Shown: one piece after another, positions 16,962 through 25,673 of the stretch
Position numbering within the stretch: the first letter of the stretch is position 1
How the letters are laid out: each line of letters starts with the position of its first letter
The notes under the pieces: model-generated
What the model was told of the DNA's origin: nothing
Seen by the model: only the letters and a program-made list of their open reading frames with translations
Databases searched by the model: none
Program-made: the position numbers and the translations under genes
Assembly (NCBI GenBank): GCA_020638525.1
Contig: JACKIL010000001.1
Span: 62,001-126,000 of the forward strand
Reading direction: 5' to 3'
From: Caulobacterales bacterium
Lineage (GTDB): Bacteria > Pseudomonadota > Alphaproteobacteria > Caulobacterales > Parvularculaceae
Length of the DNA stretch: 64,000 nucleotides

Positions 16962-17777
16962 CTACGCCTGTTCCAGCCAATCGGGAACGATGATCTGCAC
17001 ATGCTTGCCGCCAGCCGTGATCGGCGCGCCAGCAGCGCGCGCCGCTTCCAGCCGGTCGAGGCGGATGAGTGCGAGCGCAAGTCCTTCAGCGCCGGACATC
17101 ACCTCGCCAAGGGGCGCCTCGCCGCCCATCACGCTCTCGCCCTTCGCTGGCTGCGCGCCTTCGAAGGCGAGTTTGACCGTCCGCTTACGGATTTCTCCCT
17201 TGCGCTTCATGCGGCTCGTCACTTCCTGCCCGACGAAGCACCCCTTCTTGTAGTTGACGCCATTGAGAACGTCATAGTCGACATCGGTCAGGAAAACTTC
17301 TTCGGCGCCGAAATCGCGTATGAATTCCGGAACGCCGAGCGAGAGGCGGTGGAGGTCATAGACGTTCTCGTCCGCCGACGCGCTTATGGAGGAAGCGGGC
17401 GCAATCTTCCGCATGCCGAGCGCCGGCAGGCGCGGATCGGCGAAAGCGTCGTCGCGGGGGGCTTCGTCCCAGAAGGCCGCGACCGCGAGGTCTGTCGCCT
17501 CGATCGTCGCTTTCGCCCGCAACCGATACATGGTGAGGCGCTTCCTCAAGGGCTCCGCGCTCTCCTTCGGGCAATCGACAAGAAATCCCTCGGTCGTAGC
17601 GAGTAGTAGAAAGTCGAAGAGGATTTTCCCCTGCGGGGTCAGCAGCGCCGAAAAAGCGGCCGAGCCCTGCGGCAGCTGCTCGACATCCTGCGTGAGCACC
17701 CCTTGCAGGAAGCTGCGGGCGTCAGGGCCGGTGATTTTCAGGACCGCGCGCGAGGAAAGAAGGGCTGATCTCGTCAT
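16962..17777 (-). CDS. ygfZ: Folate-binding protein YgfZ, Fe-S cluster repair/assembly
   Basis: 271 residues related to the T-domain of glycine cleavage enzymes. The YgfZ signature KKGCFVGQEVTSRMKRKG, with its functional Cys, is intact. YgfZ uses tetrahydrofolate to help assemble or repair certain Fe-S enzymes such as MiaB. ATG 17777 is chosen; twelve upstream codons (Arg/Ala-rich) would intrude into the pyrC promoter region. It is divergent from pyrC. Confidence 0.9.
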   Translation of the reverse strand: MTRSALLSSRAVLKITGPDARSFLQGVLTQDVEQLPQGSAAFSALLTPQGKILFDFLLLATTEGFLVDCPKESAEPLRKRLTMYRLRAKATIEATDLAVAAFWDEAPRDDAFADPRLPALGMRKIAPASSISASADENVYDLHRLSLGVPEFIRDFGAEEVFLTDVDYDVLNGVNYKKGCFVGQEVTSRMKRKGEIRKRTVKLAFEGAQPAKGESVMGGEAPLGEVMSGAEGLALALIRLDRLEAARAAGAPITAGGKHVQIIVPDWLEQA

Positions 17778-17839
17778 GCGGGCCGGTTTACGGCGGGGGG
17801 CCGCGCGCGCCAAGCCCCTCTCACGGGCATTTGCTCGGG

Positions 17840-17866
17840 GGCCCGCTTAAGCCTAAAAGGCGGGCC
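17840..17866 (+). promoter_or_regulatory. Hairpin directly before the pyrC start codon
   Basis: GGCCCGC (17840-17846) can pair perfectly with GCGGGCC (17860-17866), leaving a 13-nt loop. The right arm ends at the base before ATG 17867 and covers part of the AAGG ribosome site. Such a stem could gate pyrC translation. Whether it does is inference. Confidence 0.4.
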
Positions 17867-19195
17867 ATGGCTCAGACATTCGATCTCATTTTGAAGAACG
17901 GCCTCGTCGTCAACCATGACGGGGAGGGCGCGCGCGACGTTGGCGTCAAAGGCGGCAAGATCGCCGAAATTGGTTCGCTTTCGGGCGCGAGCGCTGGCGA
18001 GGTTATCGACTGCGCGGGGCTCCATGTGCTTCCCGGCGTCATCGATACGCAAGTCCATTTCCGCGAACCGGGGCCGACCCATAAGGAAGACCTCGAAAGC
18101 GGCGGGCGCGCGGCGGTGCTCGGCGGGATTACGGCCGTCTTCGAAATGCCGAACACGAACCCGCTCACAACGACGCCGGAAGCGATCGCGGACAAACTTT
18201 CGCGGGCCAAAGGCCGCATGCAGTGCGACCACGCATTCTATGTCGGCGCGACGCATGAGAATGCGCGCCATCTGCCAGAACTCGAAATGCTGCCCGGCGT
18301 CTGCGGCGTGAAGATTTTCATGGGCGCGTCGACTGGCGACCTCCTGGTGCCGGACGATGACGGCGTGCGCGAAGTTCTGCGCCACGGGCGCCGGCGCGTC
18401 GCCATTCACTCCGAAGACGAATTCATGCTGCGCGAGGGCAAGGCGCTCGCGCGCGAAGGCGACTGGACTTCGCACCCGGAAGTGCGTTCGGTGGAAGCGG
18501 CGGTGTCATCGACGAAGCGGCTCTTGCGGCTCGCTTATGAAACGCGCCGGCGCATCCACGTTCTGCACGTTTCGACGGCGGATGAAATTCCGCTCCTCGC
18601 CGCCGCCAAAGACATCGCGACAGCCGAAGCGACGCCGCAGCATTTAACGCTCGAAGCGCCCGAATGTTACGAGCGCCTGAAAGGCTTTGCGCAGATGAAC
18701 CCGCCCGTGCGCGATGCGCGCCATCGCGCTGGGTTGTGGCATGGCGTCGGGCAGGGCGTCATCGACGTCATCGGGTCTGACCACGCGCCACATTCGCGCG
18801 AGGAAAAGGCGAAACCTTACCCGGCCTCGCCTTCCGGCATGCCGGGCGTGCAGACCTTGCTGCCGATCATGCTCGATCATGTCGCGGAAGGCCGCTTGAG
18901 CCTGATGCGGCTTATCGATCTCGTTTGCCATGGGCCGAACCGCATTTTCGGCATCGCTGGCAAGGGCCGCCTCGCGGTCGGATATGACGCTGACTTCACG
19001 CTCGTCGACATGAAGGCGCGCCATACGATCACCGATGAAGAAGGCGCTTCGAAATGCGGGTGGACGCCCTTCGCTGGCATGACCGTCAAAGGCTTCCCGA
19101 AGGGAACGATCATCCGTGGGCGGCGCGTGATGTGGGAGGGGACGATCACCGGCCCCGCGACCGGCGCGCCGATGCGCTTTCAGGAAGCGCTCTAG
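17867..19195 (+). CDS. pyrC: Dihydroorotase
   Basis: 442 residues of the amidohydrolase superfamily, class I dihydroorotase-like. Metal ligands appear in DTQVHFREPG, and the substrate segment PGPTHKEDLESG follows. The carboxylated lysine is expected in VKIFMG; later metal ligands lie in HSED, HVSTADE and DHAPH. It closes carbamoyl-aspartate to dihydroorotate in pyrimidine synthesis. The family also contains inactive homologues (PyrC'), but the metal ligands look complete. The rfbC start lies 3 bp downstream, so the two are probably co-transcribed. Confidence 0.9.
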   Translation: MAQTFDLILKNGLVVNHDGEGARDVGVKGGKIAEIGSLSGASAGEVIDCAGLHVLPGVIDTQVHFREPGPTHKEDLESGGRAAVLGGITAVFEMPNTNPLTTTPEAIADKLSRAKGRMQCDHAFYVGATHENARHLPELEMLPGVCGVKIFMGASTGDLLVPDDDGVREVLRHGRRRVAIHSEDEFMLREGKALAREGDWTSHPEVRSVEAAVSSTKRLLRLAYETRRRIHVLHVSTADEIPLLAAAKDIATAEATPQHLTLEAPECYERLKGFAQMNPPVRDARHRAGLWHGVGQGVIDVIGSDHAPHSREEKAKPYPASPSGMPGVQTLLPIMLDHVAEGRLSLMRLIDLVCHGPNRIFGIAGKGRLAVGYDADFTLVDMKARHTITDEEGASKCGWTPFAGMTVKGFPKGTIIRGRRVMWEGTITGPATGAPMRFQEAL

Positions 19196-19198
19196 GCG

Positions 19199-19750
19199 AT
19201 GCAGGTTCAGGCGCTCGAAATCCCCGAGGTCAAGCTCGTCACGCCGCGGCGCTTTGCGGATTCGCGCGGCTATTTCTGCGAGACCTACAACGCGAAGGCT
19301 TTCGAGGCGGCGGGGATCGATATCCGGTTCGTGCAGGACAATGAATCCTATTCCGCCAAAAAGGGCACAGTGCGGGGCCTCCACTTCCAGGCGCCGCCAT
19401 TCGCGCAGGCGAAGCTCGTTCGCGTTTTGAAAGGCGCGATCCTCGACGTCGCGATCGACGGTCGCAAAGGCTCGAAGAGCTATGGCGCATGGGTGTCGGC
19501 GAAGCTCTCAGCGGAGAACGGCGCGCAGCTTCTTGTGCCGGCGGGTTTCCTCCACGGCTTTGTAACGCTCGAAGCCGATACGGTCGTGGCTTACAAAGTC
19601 GACGCCCATTACGACAGAGCGAGCGAAGGCGCGGTGCGCTGGAACGATCCCGACCTCGGCATTGATTGGGGGATTGCGGAAGGCGAAGCGATGCTCTCCG
19701 ACAAGGATGCGGTCGCCCCATCATGGGCCGAGTTCAAAAGCCCCTTCTAG
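19199..19750 (+). CDS. rfbC: dTDP-4-dehydrorhamnose 3,5-epimerase
   Basis: 183 residues, the normal RmlC length. The cupin active site shows the conserved His in TVRGLHFQAPP and a Lys-rich KLVRVLKGAI strand, then the GFLHGF turn. It epimerises C3 and C5 of dTDP-4-keto-6-deoxyglucose. It is separated from its pathway partners rfbB/D/A by nadE, transcribed the other way, and lies directly after pyrC. Confidence 0.95.
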   Translation: MQVQALEIPEVKLVTPRRFADSRGYFCETYNAKAFEAAGIDIRFVQDNESYSAKKGTVRGLHFQAPPFAQAKLVRVLKGAILDVAIDGRKGSKSYGAWVSAKLSAENGAQLLVPAGFLHGFVTLEADTVVAYKVDAHYDRASEGAVRWNDPDLGIDWGIAEGEAMLSDKDAVAPSWAEFKSPF

Positions 19751-19824
19751 CGGCGCCCCAATAGATTGTTACCCCAATAAGGCGATCAGTCCGTAGCCCA
19801 ATGAATTCGCCGGCTGTAGGCGGT

Positions 19825-19845
19825 TGTGGGTAAACTTATCCCACA
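19825..19845. promoter_or_regulatory. Hairpin with DnaA-box-like words
   Basis: TGTGGG (19825-19830) and CCCACA (19840-19845) form an inverted repeat. The left arm reads TGTGGGTAA, one base from the DnaA box complement TGTGGATAA; two further TTATCCC words follow. The matches are imperfect, so binding by DnaA is only a possibility. Confidence 0.3.
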
Positions 19846-19907
19846 GTTTATCCCCGGGGGTCTGAGGGTGAGTTATAATCGTCGGCATGCAGTCGATGCG
19901 CCGGTTT

Positions 19908-20043
19908 GAACCCTCCCTTTCGGCCAGCCGAATTCGTAAGGCGAATTCGGGGCCTCAAGCCCTCCCTTTTCAAGGGAGGGTGGGCGCTAGCCTGAAACTC
20001 AGAGCAGTCCCCTCCCTTGAAAAGGGAGGGTTAGGGAGGGTTC
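19908..20043. repeat. 136-bp composite palindromic element
   Basis: The outer ends are an exact 11-bp inverted repeat, GAACCCTCCCT and AGGGAGGGTTC. Inside are two 21-bp palindromic units (19960-19980 and 20010-20030) that are exact reverse complements of each other, and a third stem CCGAATTCG/CGAATTCGG (19928-19950). The whole looks like a dispersed non-coding repeat (REP- or MITE-like) of the CCCTCCCTT type frequent in alphaproteobacteria. Confidence 0.75.
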
Positions 20044-20118
20044 ATGCCGCCTCTCCGAGACCCAAAAGACGCCTTTTCGCTCTGAAACCCAGCAATCATG
20101 CGGGCTCCAGCGAGACGC

Positions 20119-20136
20119 ATGTTTCACGTGAAACAT
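20119..20136. other. parS: parS centromere site (ParB binding)
   Basis: The bases are ATGTTTCACGTGAAACAT, an 18-bp perfect palindrome containing the exact consensus parS core TGTTTCACGTGAAACA. ParB binds such sites near the chromosome origin and loads condensin and segregation machinery. Neither parA nor parB is in the window. The site lies 11 bp beyond the nadE stop codon, outside coding sequence. Confidence 0.93.
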
Positions 20137-20147
20137 TGGCGGCGCGT

Positions 20148-22271
20148 TCAGCGCCGCTTCACGCCCAGTTCTGCGTCAAGCTCGGCGAGCCACGCGTCAG
20201 GGCTCGAATCGCTCGGCGCGCGCCAGTCGCCGCGCGGGCTGAGCGAGCCGCCGGAGACGATCTTCGGCCCGTTCGGGATCGCCGAACGCTTGAACTGGCT
20301 GATCGCGAAGAAGCGATAGAGGAAGAGATGCAGCCATTTGCGGATTTCCGCGCTCGAAAATTCGCGCTTCTTCGCCTCCGAAATGTTCGGCGGCCATGCG
20401 CCTTTGGAGGCGTCGGACCACGCATGCTCGGCGAGGAAGAGGACCTTCGAGGGACGAAGCCCGTAGCGCGTGAGGTAGAAGAGCGCGAAGTCGGCGAGTT
20501 CGTAAGGGCCGATGGAAGCTTCCGTGCTTTGAATCTTGCCGTTCTTCGCGGGAACGAGCTCCGGCGAAATCTCCGTAGCCAGAATGGCGAGCAAGGTTTT
20601 CTTCGTCGCCGCATCGTAGTCGCCGGACGCTGCGCACCAGCGGATGAGATGCTGAATGAGCGTCTTCGGAACGGACGCGTTCACATTGTAATGCGACATG
20701 TGATCGCCGACGCCATAGGTGCACCAGCCGAGCGCAAGCTCGGAAAGGTCGCCCGTGCCGATGACGAGCCCGCCTTCATGGTTCGCAATGCGGAAGAGAT
20801 AATCCGTGCGCAAACCGGCTTGCACGTTTTCAAAGGTGACGTCGTAAACATCGCGGCCGGCGCTGTAGGGGTGGCCGATATCGCCGAGCATCTGCTTTGC
20901 AGCGGGCGTGATGTCGATCTCGCGCGCCGTCACGCCGAGCCCGCGCATCAGCGCATGGGCGTTCGATTTGGTGCCTTCGCTCGTCGCAAAGCCGGGCATG
21001 GTGACGGCGATGATGTTCTTGCGCGGCAATTTCATCAGGTCGCAGGCGCGCGCGGCGACAAGAAGGGCCTGTGTCGAATCGAGCCCGCCCGATATGCCGA
21101 TGACAGGCCGGTTGATCTTCGCCGCTCGCATGCGCGTCACGAGGCCCTGAACCTGGATGTTGTAGGCTTCCTCGCACAACTCATCGAGGCGTGCGGCGTC
21201 ATCCGGAACGAAGGGGAAGCGCGAAACGGCGCGCTCCAGCGGGATGTTTTCCCGCAAAGGCGGCGACAACGAAAACTCGACGCGCCGCATCGCCGAAACC
21301 TCGTCGCGATAGCGTGCGGCCCCATCGCGGAACGTCGGGGTTCGAAGGCGCTCAAGGCGCAAGCGATCGAGGTCGATGTCCGCGATGATGAACTGCGCTT
21401 CCTCGCCATAGCGCTCGCTTTCGGCGAGTTTCCTGCCGAGTTCGAAAGCGACGAGGTGGCCATCCCAGGCAAGGTCAGTCGTCGACTCGCCAGCGCCCGA
21501 CGCAGCGTAGAGATAGGCTGCAGCGCATTTGCGCGACTGACCGTCCGCGAGCACGTTGCGCTCCTCCGCCTTGCCGATGAGCGCATTCGACGCGGAAAGG
21601 TTGCAGAGAATATTGGCGCCGGCGAAAGCGCCGTAGACGGAGGGTGGGATCGCCGCCCACAAATCTTCGCAAACTTCGACATGAAAGGTGAAGCCTGCAA
21701 GGTCGCTAGCGCCGAAGAAGAGATCGGTTCCGAATGGCGCGGTCTGGCCGGCGTAGGCGAGGTGCTTCGCCGTCGCTTCGTCGCCCGCCGCGAAGTGGCG
21801 CTTCTCGTAGAACTCGCGATAGTTCGGAAGATAGATCTTCGGAACGAGCCCGAGAATTTTTCCCCGATGGATGACGATCGCCGTGTTGTAGAGTGCTGGG
21901 CCGCAGGCGAGGGGTGCGCCGATGATAAGAACCGGAAAAAGCTTCGCGCTCGCCGCGACGATCTTCTGAACGGCCGCTTCCGCCCCGGCGAGGAGCGCAT
22001 CCTGCAGGAGGAGGTCGTCAATCGCATAGCCGGTGACGCAGAGTTCAGGGAAAAGCGCGAGCGCGGCCCGGGCCTTGTCGGCGGCGCGCGCGCCTTTGAG
22101 GATTTCTTCGGCGTTTCGGGCGGGGTCCGCCGGGGTCATGCGCGGGGCGCAAATGGCGATCCGCGCCATGCCGTGGGCGTAGAGGTTCGCCGGCGCGCCT
22201 TTCGCCGCTCTGGCCGGCTTTCTGGCTTTCGCCGCCGCCTTCGCTCTGCCCGTTGTCGCCTTGCGCGCCAT
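20148..22271 (-). CDS. nadE: Glutamine-dependent NAD+ synthetase
   Basis: 707 residues: an N-terminal nitrilase-type glutaminase domain (Glu in LALFPELCVTGY, Lys in PKIYLPNYREFYEKRHF, Cys in FHVEVCEDLW) and a C-terminal ammonia-using synthetase domain with the PP-loop SGGLDSTQAL. It amidates nicotinic acid adenine dinucleotide. An extra Lys/Ala-rich N-terminal tail of about 27 residues precedes LYAHGMARIAI, which aligns with the usual family start; a start at that internal Met is possible but would cut the conserved LYxHG. Confidence 0.93.
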   Translation of the reverse strand: MARKATTGRAKAAAKARKPARAAKGAPANLYAHGMARIAICAPRMTPADPARNAEEILKGARAADKARAALALFPELCVTGYAIDDLLLQDALLAGAEAAVQKIVAASAKLFPVLIIGAPLACGPALYNTAIVIHRGKILGLVPKIYLPNYREFYEKRHFAAGDEATAKHLAYAGQTAPFGTDLFFGASDLAGFTFHVEVCEDLWAAIPPSVYGAFAGANILCNLSASNALIGKAEERNVLADGQSRKCAAAYLYAASGAGESTTDLAWDGHLVAFELGRKLAESERYGEEAQFIIADIDLDRLRLERLRTPTFRDGAARYRDEVSAMRRVEFSLSPPLRENIPLERAVSRFPFVPDDAARLDELCEEAYNIQVQGLVTRMRAAKINRPVIGISGGLDSTQALLVAARACDLMKLPRKNIIAVTMPGFATSEGTKSNAHALMRGLGVTAREIDITPAAKQMLGDIGHPYSAGRDVYDVTFENVQAGLRTDYLFRIANHEGGLVIGTGDLSELALGWCTYGVGDHMSHYNVNASVPKTLIQHLIRWCAASGDYDAATKKTLLAILATEISPELVPAKNGKIQSTEASIGPYELADFALFYLTRYGLRPSKVLFLAEHAWSDASKGAWPPNISEAKKREFSSAEIRKWLHLFLYRFFAISQFKRSAIPNGPKIVSGGSLSPRGDWRAPSDSSPDAWLAELDAELGVKRR

Positions 22272-22498
22272 CGATGCTCGCCCGTTCCTTCGCCTCGCGG
22301 CGGCCGGATTGAGGCGCCCGGCGGCGCCTGCGGCCGGTATAAACGCCCGATCCGCTTGATTCTAGGCGGTATTTGTTCATGGAACGGTAAACCGGCAAGG
22401 GCATTGTGCAGTTTGCCGGGTCACCCTCAGGGCCGGCCCGGGTGGCGCCCGGCTGGCGGCTATAGTATCGCGGTCGAAAAGAAGGGCCGAAGCGTTCG

Positions 22499-23560
22499 AT
22501 GAAATTGCTGGTTACAGGCGGCGCAGGGTTTATCGGTTCGGCGGTGGCGCGCCTCGCCGTGGCGCGCGGGCACGAAATTCTTGTCGTCGACAAGCTCACC
22601 TACGCCGCCAATCTCGAAAATCTTGAGCCGGTCGCGAAGTCGAACCTCTATCATTTCGAAGAGGCGGACATTTGCGACGGGCCGCGCATGCGTTCGCTTC
22701 TGGCCGCCTTCCGGCCCGATGCGGTGATGAACCTTGCGGCCGAAACCCATGTCGACCGTTCAATCGACGGCCCGGCGGATTTCATTCGCACCAATATCGT
22801 CGGAACCTACACGCTGCTTGAGGCCGCGCGCTCCTACGTCGCCGATGGCGAGGCGCCGAAGGGTTTCCGCTTTCATCATATCTCGACTGACGAAGTTTTC
22901 GGCTCGCTCGGGCCGACCGGCGCCTTTGTGGAAACATCGCCTTACCAGCCGAACTCGCCCTATTCGGCGTCGAAAGCTTCGTCTGACATGCTCGCGCGCG
23001 CCTGGGGGGAAACGTTCAGGCTGCCGGTTGTCGTTTCGAACTGTTCGAACAATTACGGGCCTTACCAGTTTCCGGAAAAGCTTATCCCCGTCGTCGTCCT
23101 CGCCGCCGCCGCAGGCAAGACCATTCCTGTTTATGGCAAGGGCGAGAACGTGCGCGACTGGCTCTATGTCGATGACCATGCGGATGCGCTTCTGTTAATC
23201 GCCGAGCGCGGCGTTCCTGGCGAGACCTACAATGTCGGCGGGCGCGCGGAGCGTGCGAATATAGATCTTGTACGGACGATCTGCAAACTTCTCGATGAAC
23301 GGCTCCCAAATGCGCCGTCTCGCCCCCATGAGAGCCTCATCAAATTCGTGGCTGACCGCCCGGGGCATGACCTTCGTTACGCCGTTGATTGCTCGAAGAT
23401 CGAGCGTGAGCTTGGCTGGCGCCCTGCGACGAAGATTGAAGGGGGGTTGGCGAACACCGTCGACTGGTACTTGGCGAATGACGGCTGGATCGAGCGCATT
23501 CGCGCGCGCGGCTTCAGCGATGCGCGCATCGGCCTCGGCGCAAAGAAAACAGCAGGCTGA
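22499..23560 (+). CDS. rfbB: dTDP-glucose 4,6-dehydratase
   Basis: A 353-residue extended SDR. NAD-binding GGAGFIG is near residue 7, the catalytic STDEVFG is in the middle, and YSASKASSD gives the Tyr-x3-Lys pair. It converts dTDP-glucose to dTDP-4-keto-6-deoxyglucose. It begins a three-gene run rfbB-rfbD-rfbA; rfbD starts 5 bp after its stop. The 227-bp gap to divergent nadE must hold both promoters. Confidence 0.95.
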   Translation: MKLLVTGGAGFIGSAVARLAVARGHEILVVDKLTYAANLENLEPVAKSNLYHFEEADICDGPRMRSLLAAFRPDAVMNLAAETHVDRSIDGPADFIRTNIVGTYTLLEAARSYVADGEAPKGFRFHHISTDEVFGSLGPTGAFVETSPYQPNSPYSASKASSDMLARAWGETFRLPVVVSNCSNNYGPYQFPEKLIPVVVLAAAAGKTIPVYGKGENVRDWLYVDDHADALLLIAERGVPGETYNVGGRAERANIDLVRTICKLLDERLPNAPSRPHESLIKFVADRPGHDLRYAVDCSKIERELGWRPATKIEGGLANTVDWYLANDGWIERIRARGFSDARIGLGAKKTAG

Positions 23561-23565
23561 TTTCC

Positions 23566-24450
23566 GTGCGCGTTCTTCTCTTCGGCGCGAATGGGCAGGT
23601 CGGCGTTGAAGTTCAACGCTCGGCGAAAGCGGCGGGCGCGGAAGTCTTCCCCGTCGATCGCGCGCTGTGCGACCTCACGAAAAGCGGCGGGCCTTCTCGC
23701 CTCATAGAGGCTACGACTCCGGACGCTGTCATCAACGCCGCCGCCTACACTGCTGTCGACAAAGCCGAAAGTGATGCGGAAGCGGCGCACGCCGTGAACG
23801 CCGCCGCGCCCGGCGAGATGGCGATGACTTGCGCAGAGCTCGGCGTTCCTCTTGTTCATTTCTCGACGGACTATGTGTTCAATGGCGAGGGAATCCGGCC
23901 CTATCTCGAAACAGATGCGCCCGCGCCGCTCGGCGTATACGGGCGCACGAAACTCGAAGGCGAGAGAGCCGTCATCGCTGCTGGCGCCGTTCACGCGATT
24001 CTTCGTCTCTCATGGGTTTTCTCCGCGCATGGCGCGAACTTCGTGAAGACGATGCTGCGCTATGGCGTGGAACGGGACGTGATGCGCGTCGTCGCCGACC
24101 AGCGCGGCAAGCCGACGCCTGCCGCGGCCGCCGCCGCCGCGTCGCTTGTGGTCGCGCGTGCTTTGATGGACGCGCCGGCGCTTTCCGGCGTCTATCACTT
24201 TGCAGGCGATGAAGAGACGACATGGGCGGATTTCGCCGCCGCCATATTCAAGACCGCAGGCATGAATGTCGCCGTCGAAAGAATTACGACGGCGGACTAT
24301 CCAACGCCTGCGAAGCGGCCGAATTATTCCGTGATGGATACGCGCCTCTTTGAAGAGACTTTCGGTTTCGCTGCGCCTTCATGGCGGGACGGCCTTCGCG
24401 CCGTCATTGCGGAGCTTGGCGTGCAAAGAGCAGGGGAGAGCTCTCGATGA
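23566..24450 (+). CDS. rfbD: dTDP-4-dehydrorhamnose reductase
   Basis: 294 residues, RmlD family: FGANGQVG nucleotide-binding loop, FSTDYVFNG, and catalytic YGRTKLEGE. It reduces dTDP-4-keto-rhamnose to dTDP-L-rhamnose. The start is GTG 23566, close behind rfbB, and the stop overlaps the rfbA start (ATGA). Confidence 0.95.
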   Translation: MRVLLFGANGQVGVEVQRSAKAAGAEVFPVDRALCDLTKSGGPSRLIEATTPDAVINAAAYTAVDKAESDAEAAHAVNAAAPGEMAMTCAELGVPLVHFSTDYVFNGEGIRPYLETDAPAPLGVYGRTKLEGERAVIAAGAVHAILRLSWVFSAHGANFVKTMLRYGVERDVMRVVADQRGKPTPAAAAAAASLVVARALMDAPALSGVYHFAGDEETTWADFAAAIFKTAGMNVAVERITTADYPTPAKRPNYSVMDTRLFEETFGFAAPSWRDGLRAVIAELGVQRAGESSR

Positions 24451-25319
24451 AAGGCATTGTTCTCGCCGGCGGTTCCGGCACGCGGCTTCACCCCGTAACG
24501 CGCGGCGTCTCCAAACAGATGCTGCCGATCTACGACAAGCCGATGATTTATTATCCGTTGAGCGTTTTGATGTTCGCGGGCATTCGCGAGATCCTCATCA
24601 TCACGACCCCGGAAGATCAGGCGGCCTTCAAGCGCCTTCTCGGCGATGGTTCCGATCTTGGCGTCAAGTTCATCTACGCCGTGCAACCCAGGCCCGAAGG
24701 TCTCGCGCAAGCCTTCATCATCGGCGAAGAATTTATCGCGGGCGATAAATGTGCGCTCGTTCTCGGCGACAATATCTTTTACGGCCACGGTCTTGCGAAC
24801 ATGCTGGCGAACGCTGCGAAACTGAAATCCGGCGCGGAGATTTTCGGTTATCAGGTCGCGGACCCTGAGCGCTATGGCGTCATCGAATTCGGCGAGGGCG
24901 GCAAGGTTCTTTCAATCGAGGAAAAGCCCGTAAAGCCGAAATCAAAATTCGCCGCGACCGGCCTCTACTTCTATGACGAGACAGTGTGCGAACGCGCGAA
25001 GAAGGTGAAGCCTTCCGCACGCGGAGAACTTGAGATCACTACGCTCAACGAGATGTACATGCATGACGGCGCGCTGCGCGCGCATGTCATGGGGCGCGGC
25101 TACGCCTGGCTTGATACGGGCACGCACCAGTCGCTGCTTGACGCCGCGCATTTCGTGCAGACGATTGAAGAGCGGCAAGGGTTGAAGATCGCCTGTCTTG
25201 AAGAGATTGCGTTCCGCCTTGGCTATATCGACAGAAAAGCGCTCGAAGAACTCGCCAAGCCGCTTCTGAAGACGAAGTACGGTGAATATCTGATGCGTGT
25301 CGCGGCGGAAGCGAAGTAA
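24447..25319 (+). CDS. rfbA: Glucose-1-phosphate thymidylyltransferase
   Basis: 290 residues, RmlA family, with the nucleotidyltransferase signature AGGSGTRLHPVT, then KQMLPIYDKPMIYYP and the metal-binding LGDNIFYG. It makes dTDP-glucose from TTP and glucose 1-phosphate and is normally feedback-inhibited by dTDP-rhamnose. ATG 24447 overlaps the rfbD stop by four bases. A bidirectional terminator follows. Confidence 0.95.
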   Translation: MKGIVLAGGSGTRLHPVTRGVSKQMLPIYDKPMIYYPLSVLMFAGIREILIITTPEDQAAFKRLLGDGSDLGVKFIYAVQPRPEGLAQAFIIGEEFIAGDKCALVLGDNIFYGHGLANMLANAAKLKSGAEIFGYQVADPERYGVIEFGEGGKVLSIEEKPVKPKSKFAATGLYFYDETVCERAKKVKPSARGELEITTLNEMYMHDGALRAHVMGRGYAWLDTGTHQSLLDAAHFVQTIEERQGLKIACLEEIAFRLGYIDRKALEELAKPLLKTKYGEYLMRVAAEAK

Positions 25320-25332
25320 GCCGCGCGCAAAA

Positions 25333-25358
25333 AAAGAGAGCCCAGAAGGGCTCTCTTT
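25333..25358. terminator. Bidirectional intrinsic terminator between rfbA and rpmA
   Basis: An 11-bp perfect stem, AAAGAGAGCCC and GGGCTCTCTTT, around a 4-nt loop. On the minus strand it is followed by seven Ts (25329-25335 read in complement), a strong terminator for rplU-rpmA. On the plus strand the T-run is shorter, so it should stop rfbA transcripts less efficiently. Confidence 0.88.
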
Positions 25359-25385
25359 CCTCAAATCTGTTTTCAGCAATGCGCC

Positions 25386-25661
25386 TTATTCGGCGGGCGC
25401 GATCTGCTCTACCGGAGCGACGGAGACGAAATTGCGTCCCTTGGCTTTCACCGCGAACTGCACTCGGCCCGCGATGAGCGCGAACAGCGTGTGGTCCTTG
25501 CCCATGCCGACATTCTCGCCCGCATGGAATTTCGTGCCGCGCTGGCGGACGAGGATGTTGCCGGGAACGACGAGTTCGTCGCCATACTTTTTGACGCCGA
25601 GGCGCCGGCCAGCTGAGTCCCGTCCGTTACGCGATGAGCCGCCTGCTTTTTTATGCGCCAT
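25386..25661 (-). CDS. rpmA: Ribosomal protein L27
   Basis: 91 residues beginning MAHKKAGGSSRNGRDS, the flexible tail that reaches the peptidyl-transferase centre. There is no N-terminal prepeptide of the Firmicute type. It is 12 bp downstream of rplU on the same strand, the universal arrangement. Confidence 0.97.
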   Translation of the reverse strand: MAHKKAGGSSRNGRDSAGRRLGVKKYGDELVVPGNILVRQRGTKFHAGENVGMGKDHTLFALIAGRVQFAVKAKGRNFVSVAPVEQIAPAE

Positions 25662-25673
25662 GATCCGTCTCCT

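Larger units (their letters stand above)
19751..20147. other. 397-bp intergenic region with repeats and parS
   Basis: No gene is visible. From left to right it contains an AT-richer part with a TGTGGG/CCCACA hairpin and TTATCCC words (19825-19855). Next is a composite palindromic element (19908-20043), a short unremarkable segment, and a perfect parS site (20119-20136) 11 bp before the end of nadE. It separates rfbC from the convergent nadE. Confidence 0.8.

Noticed and set aside
19751..20147. A replication origin in the parS-containing gap.
   Set aside because: No exact DnaA boxes, no long AT-rich unwinding region and no origin-flanking genes such as hemE, dnaA or parAB.
19887..22502. An 871-residue plus-strand open frame.
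   Set aside because: It lies antisense to nadE, is Arg-rich without domains, and results from GC-rich third positions.
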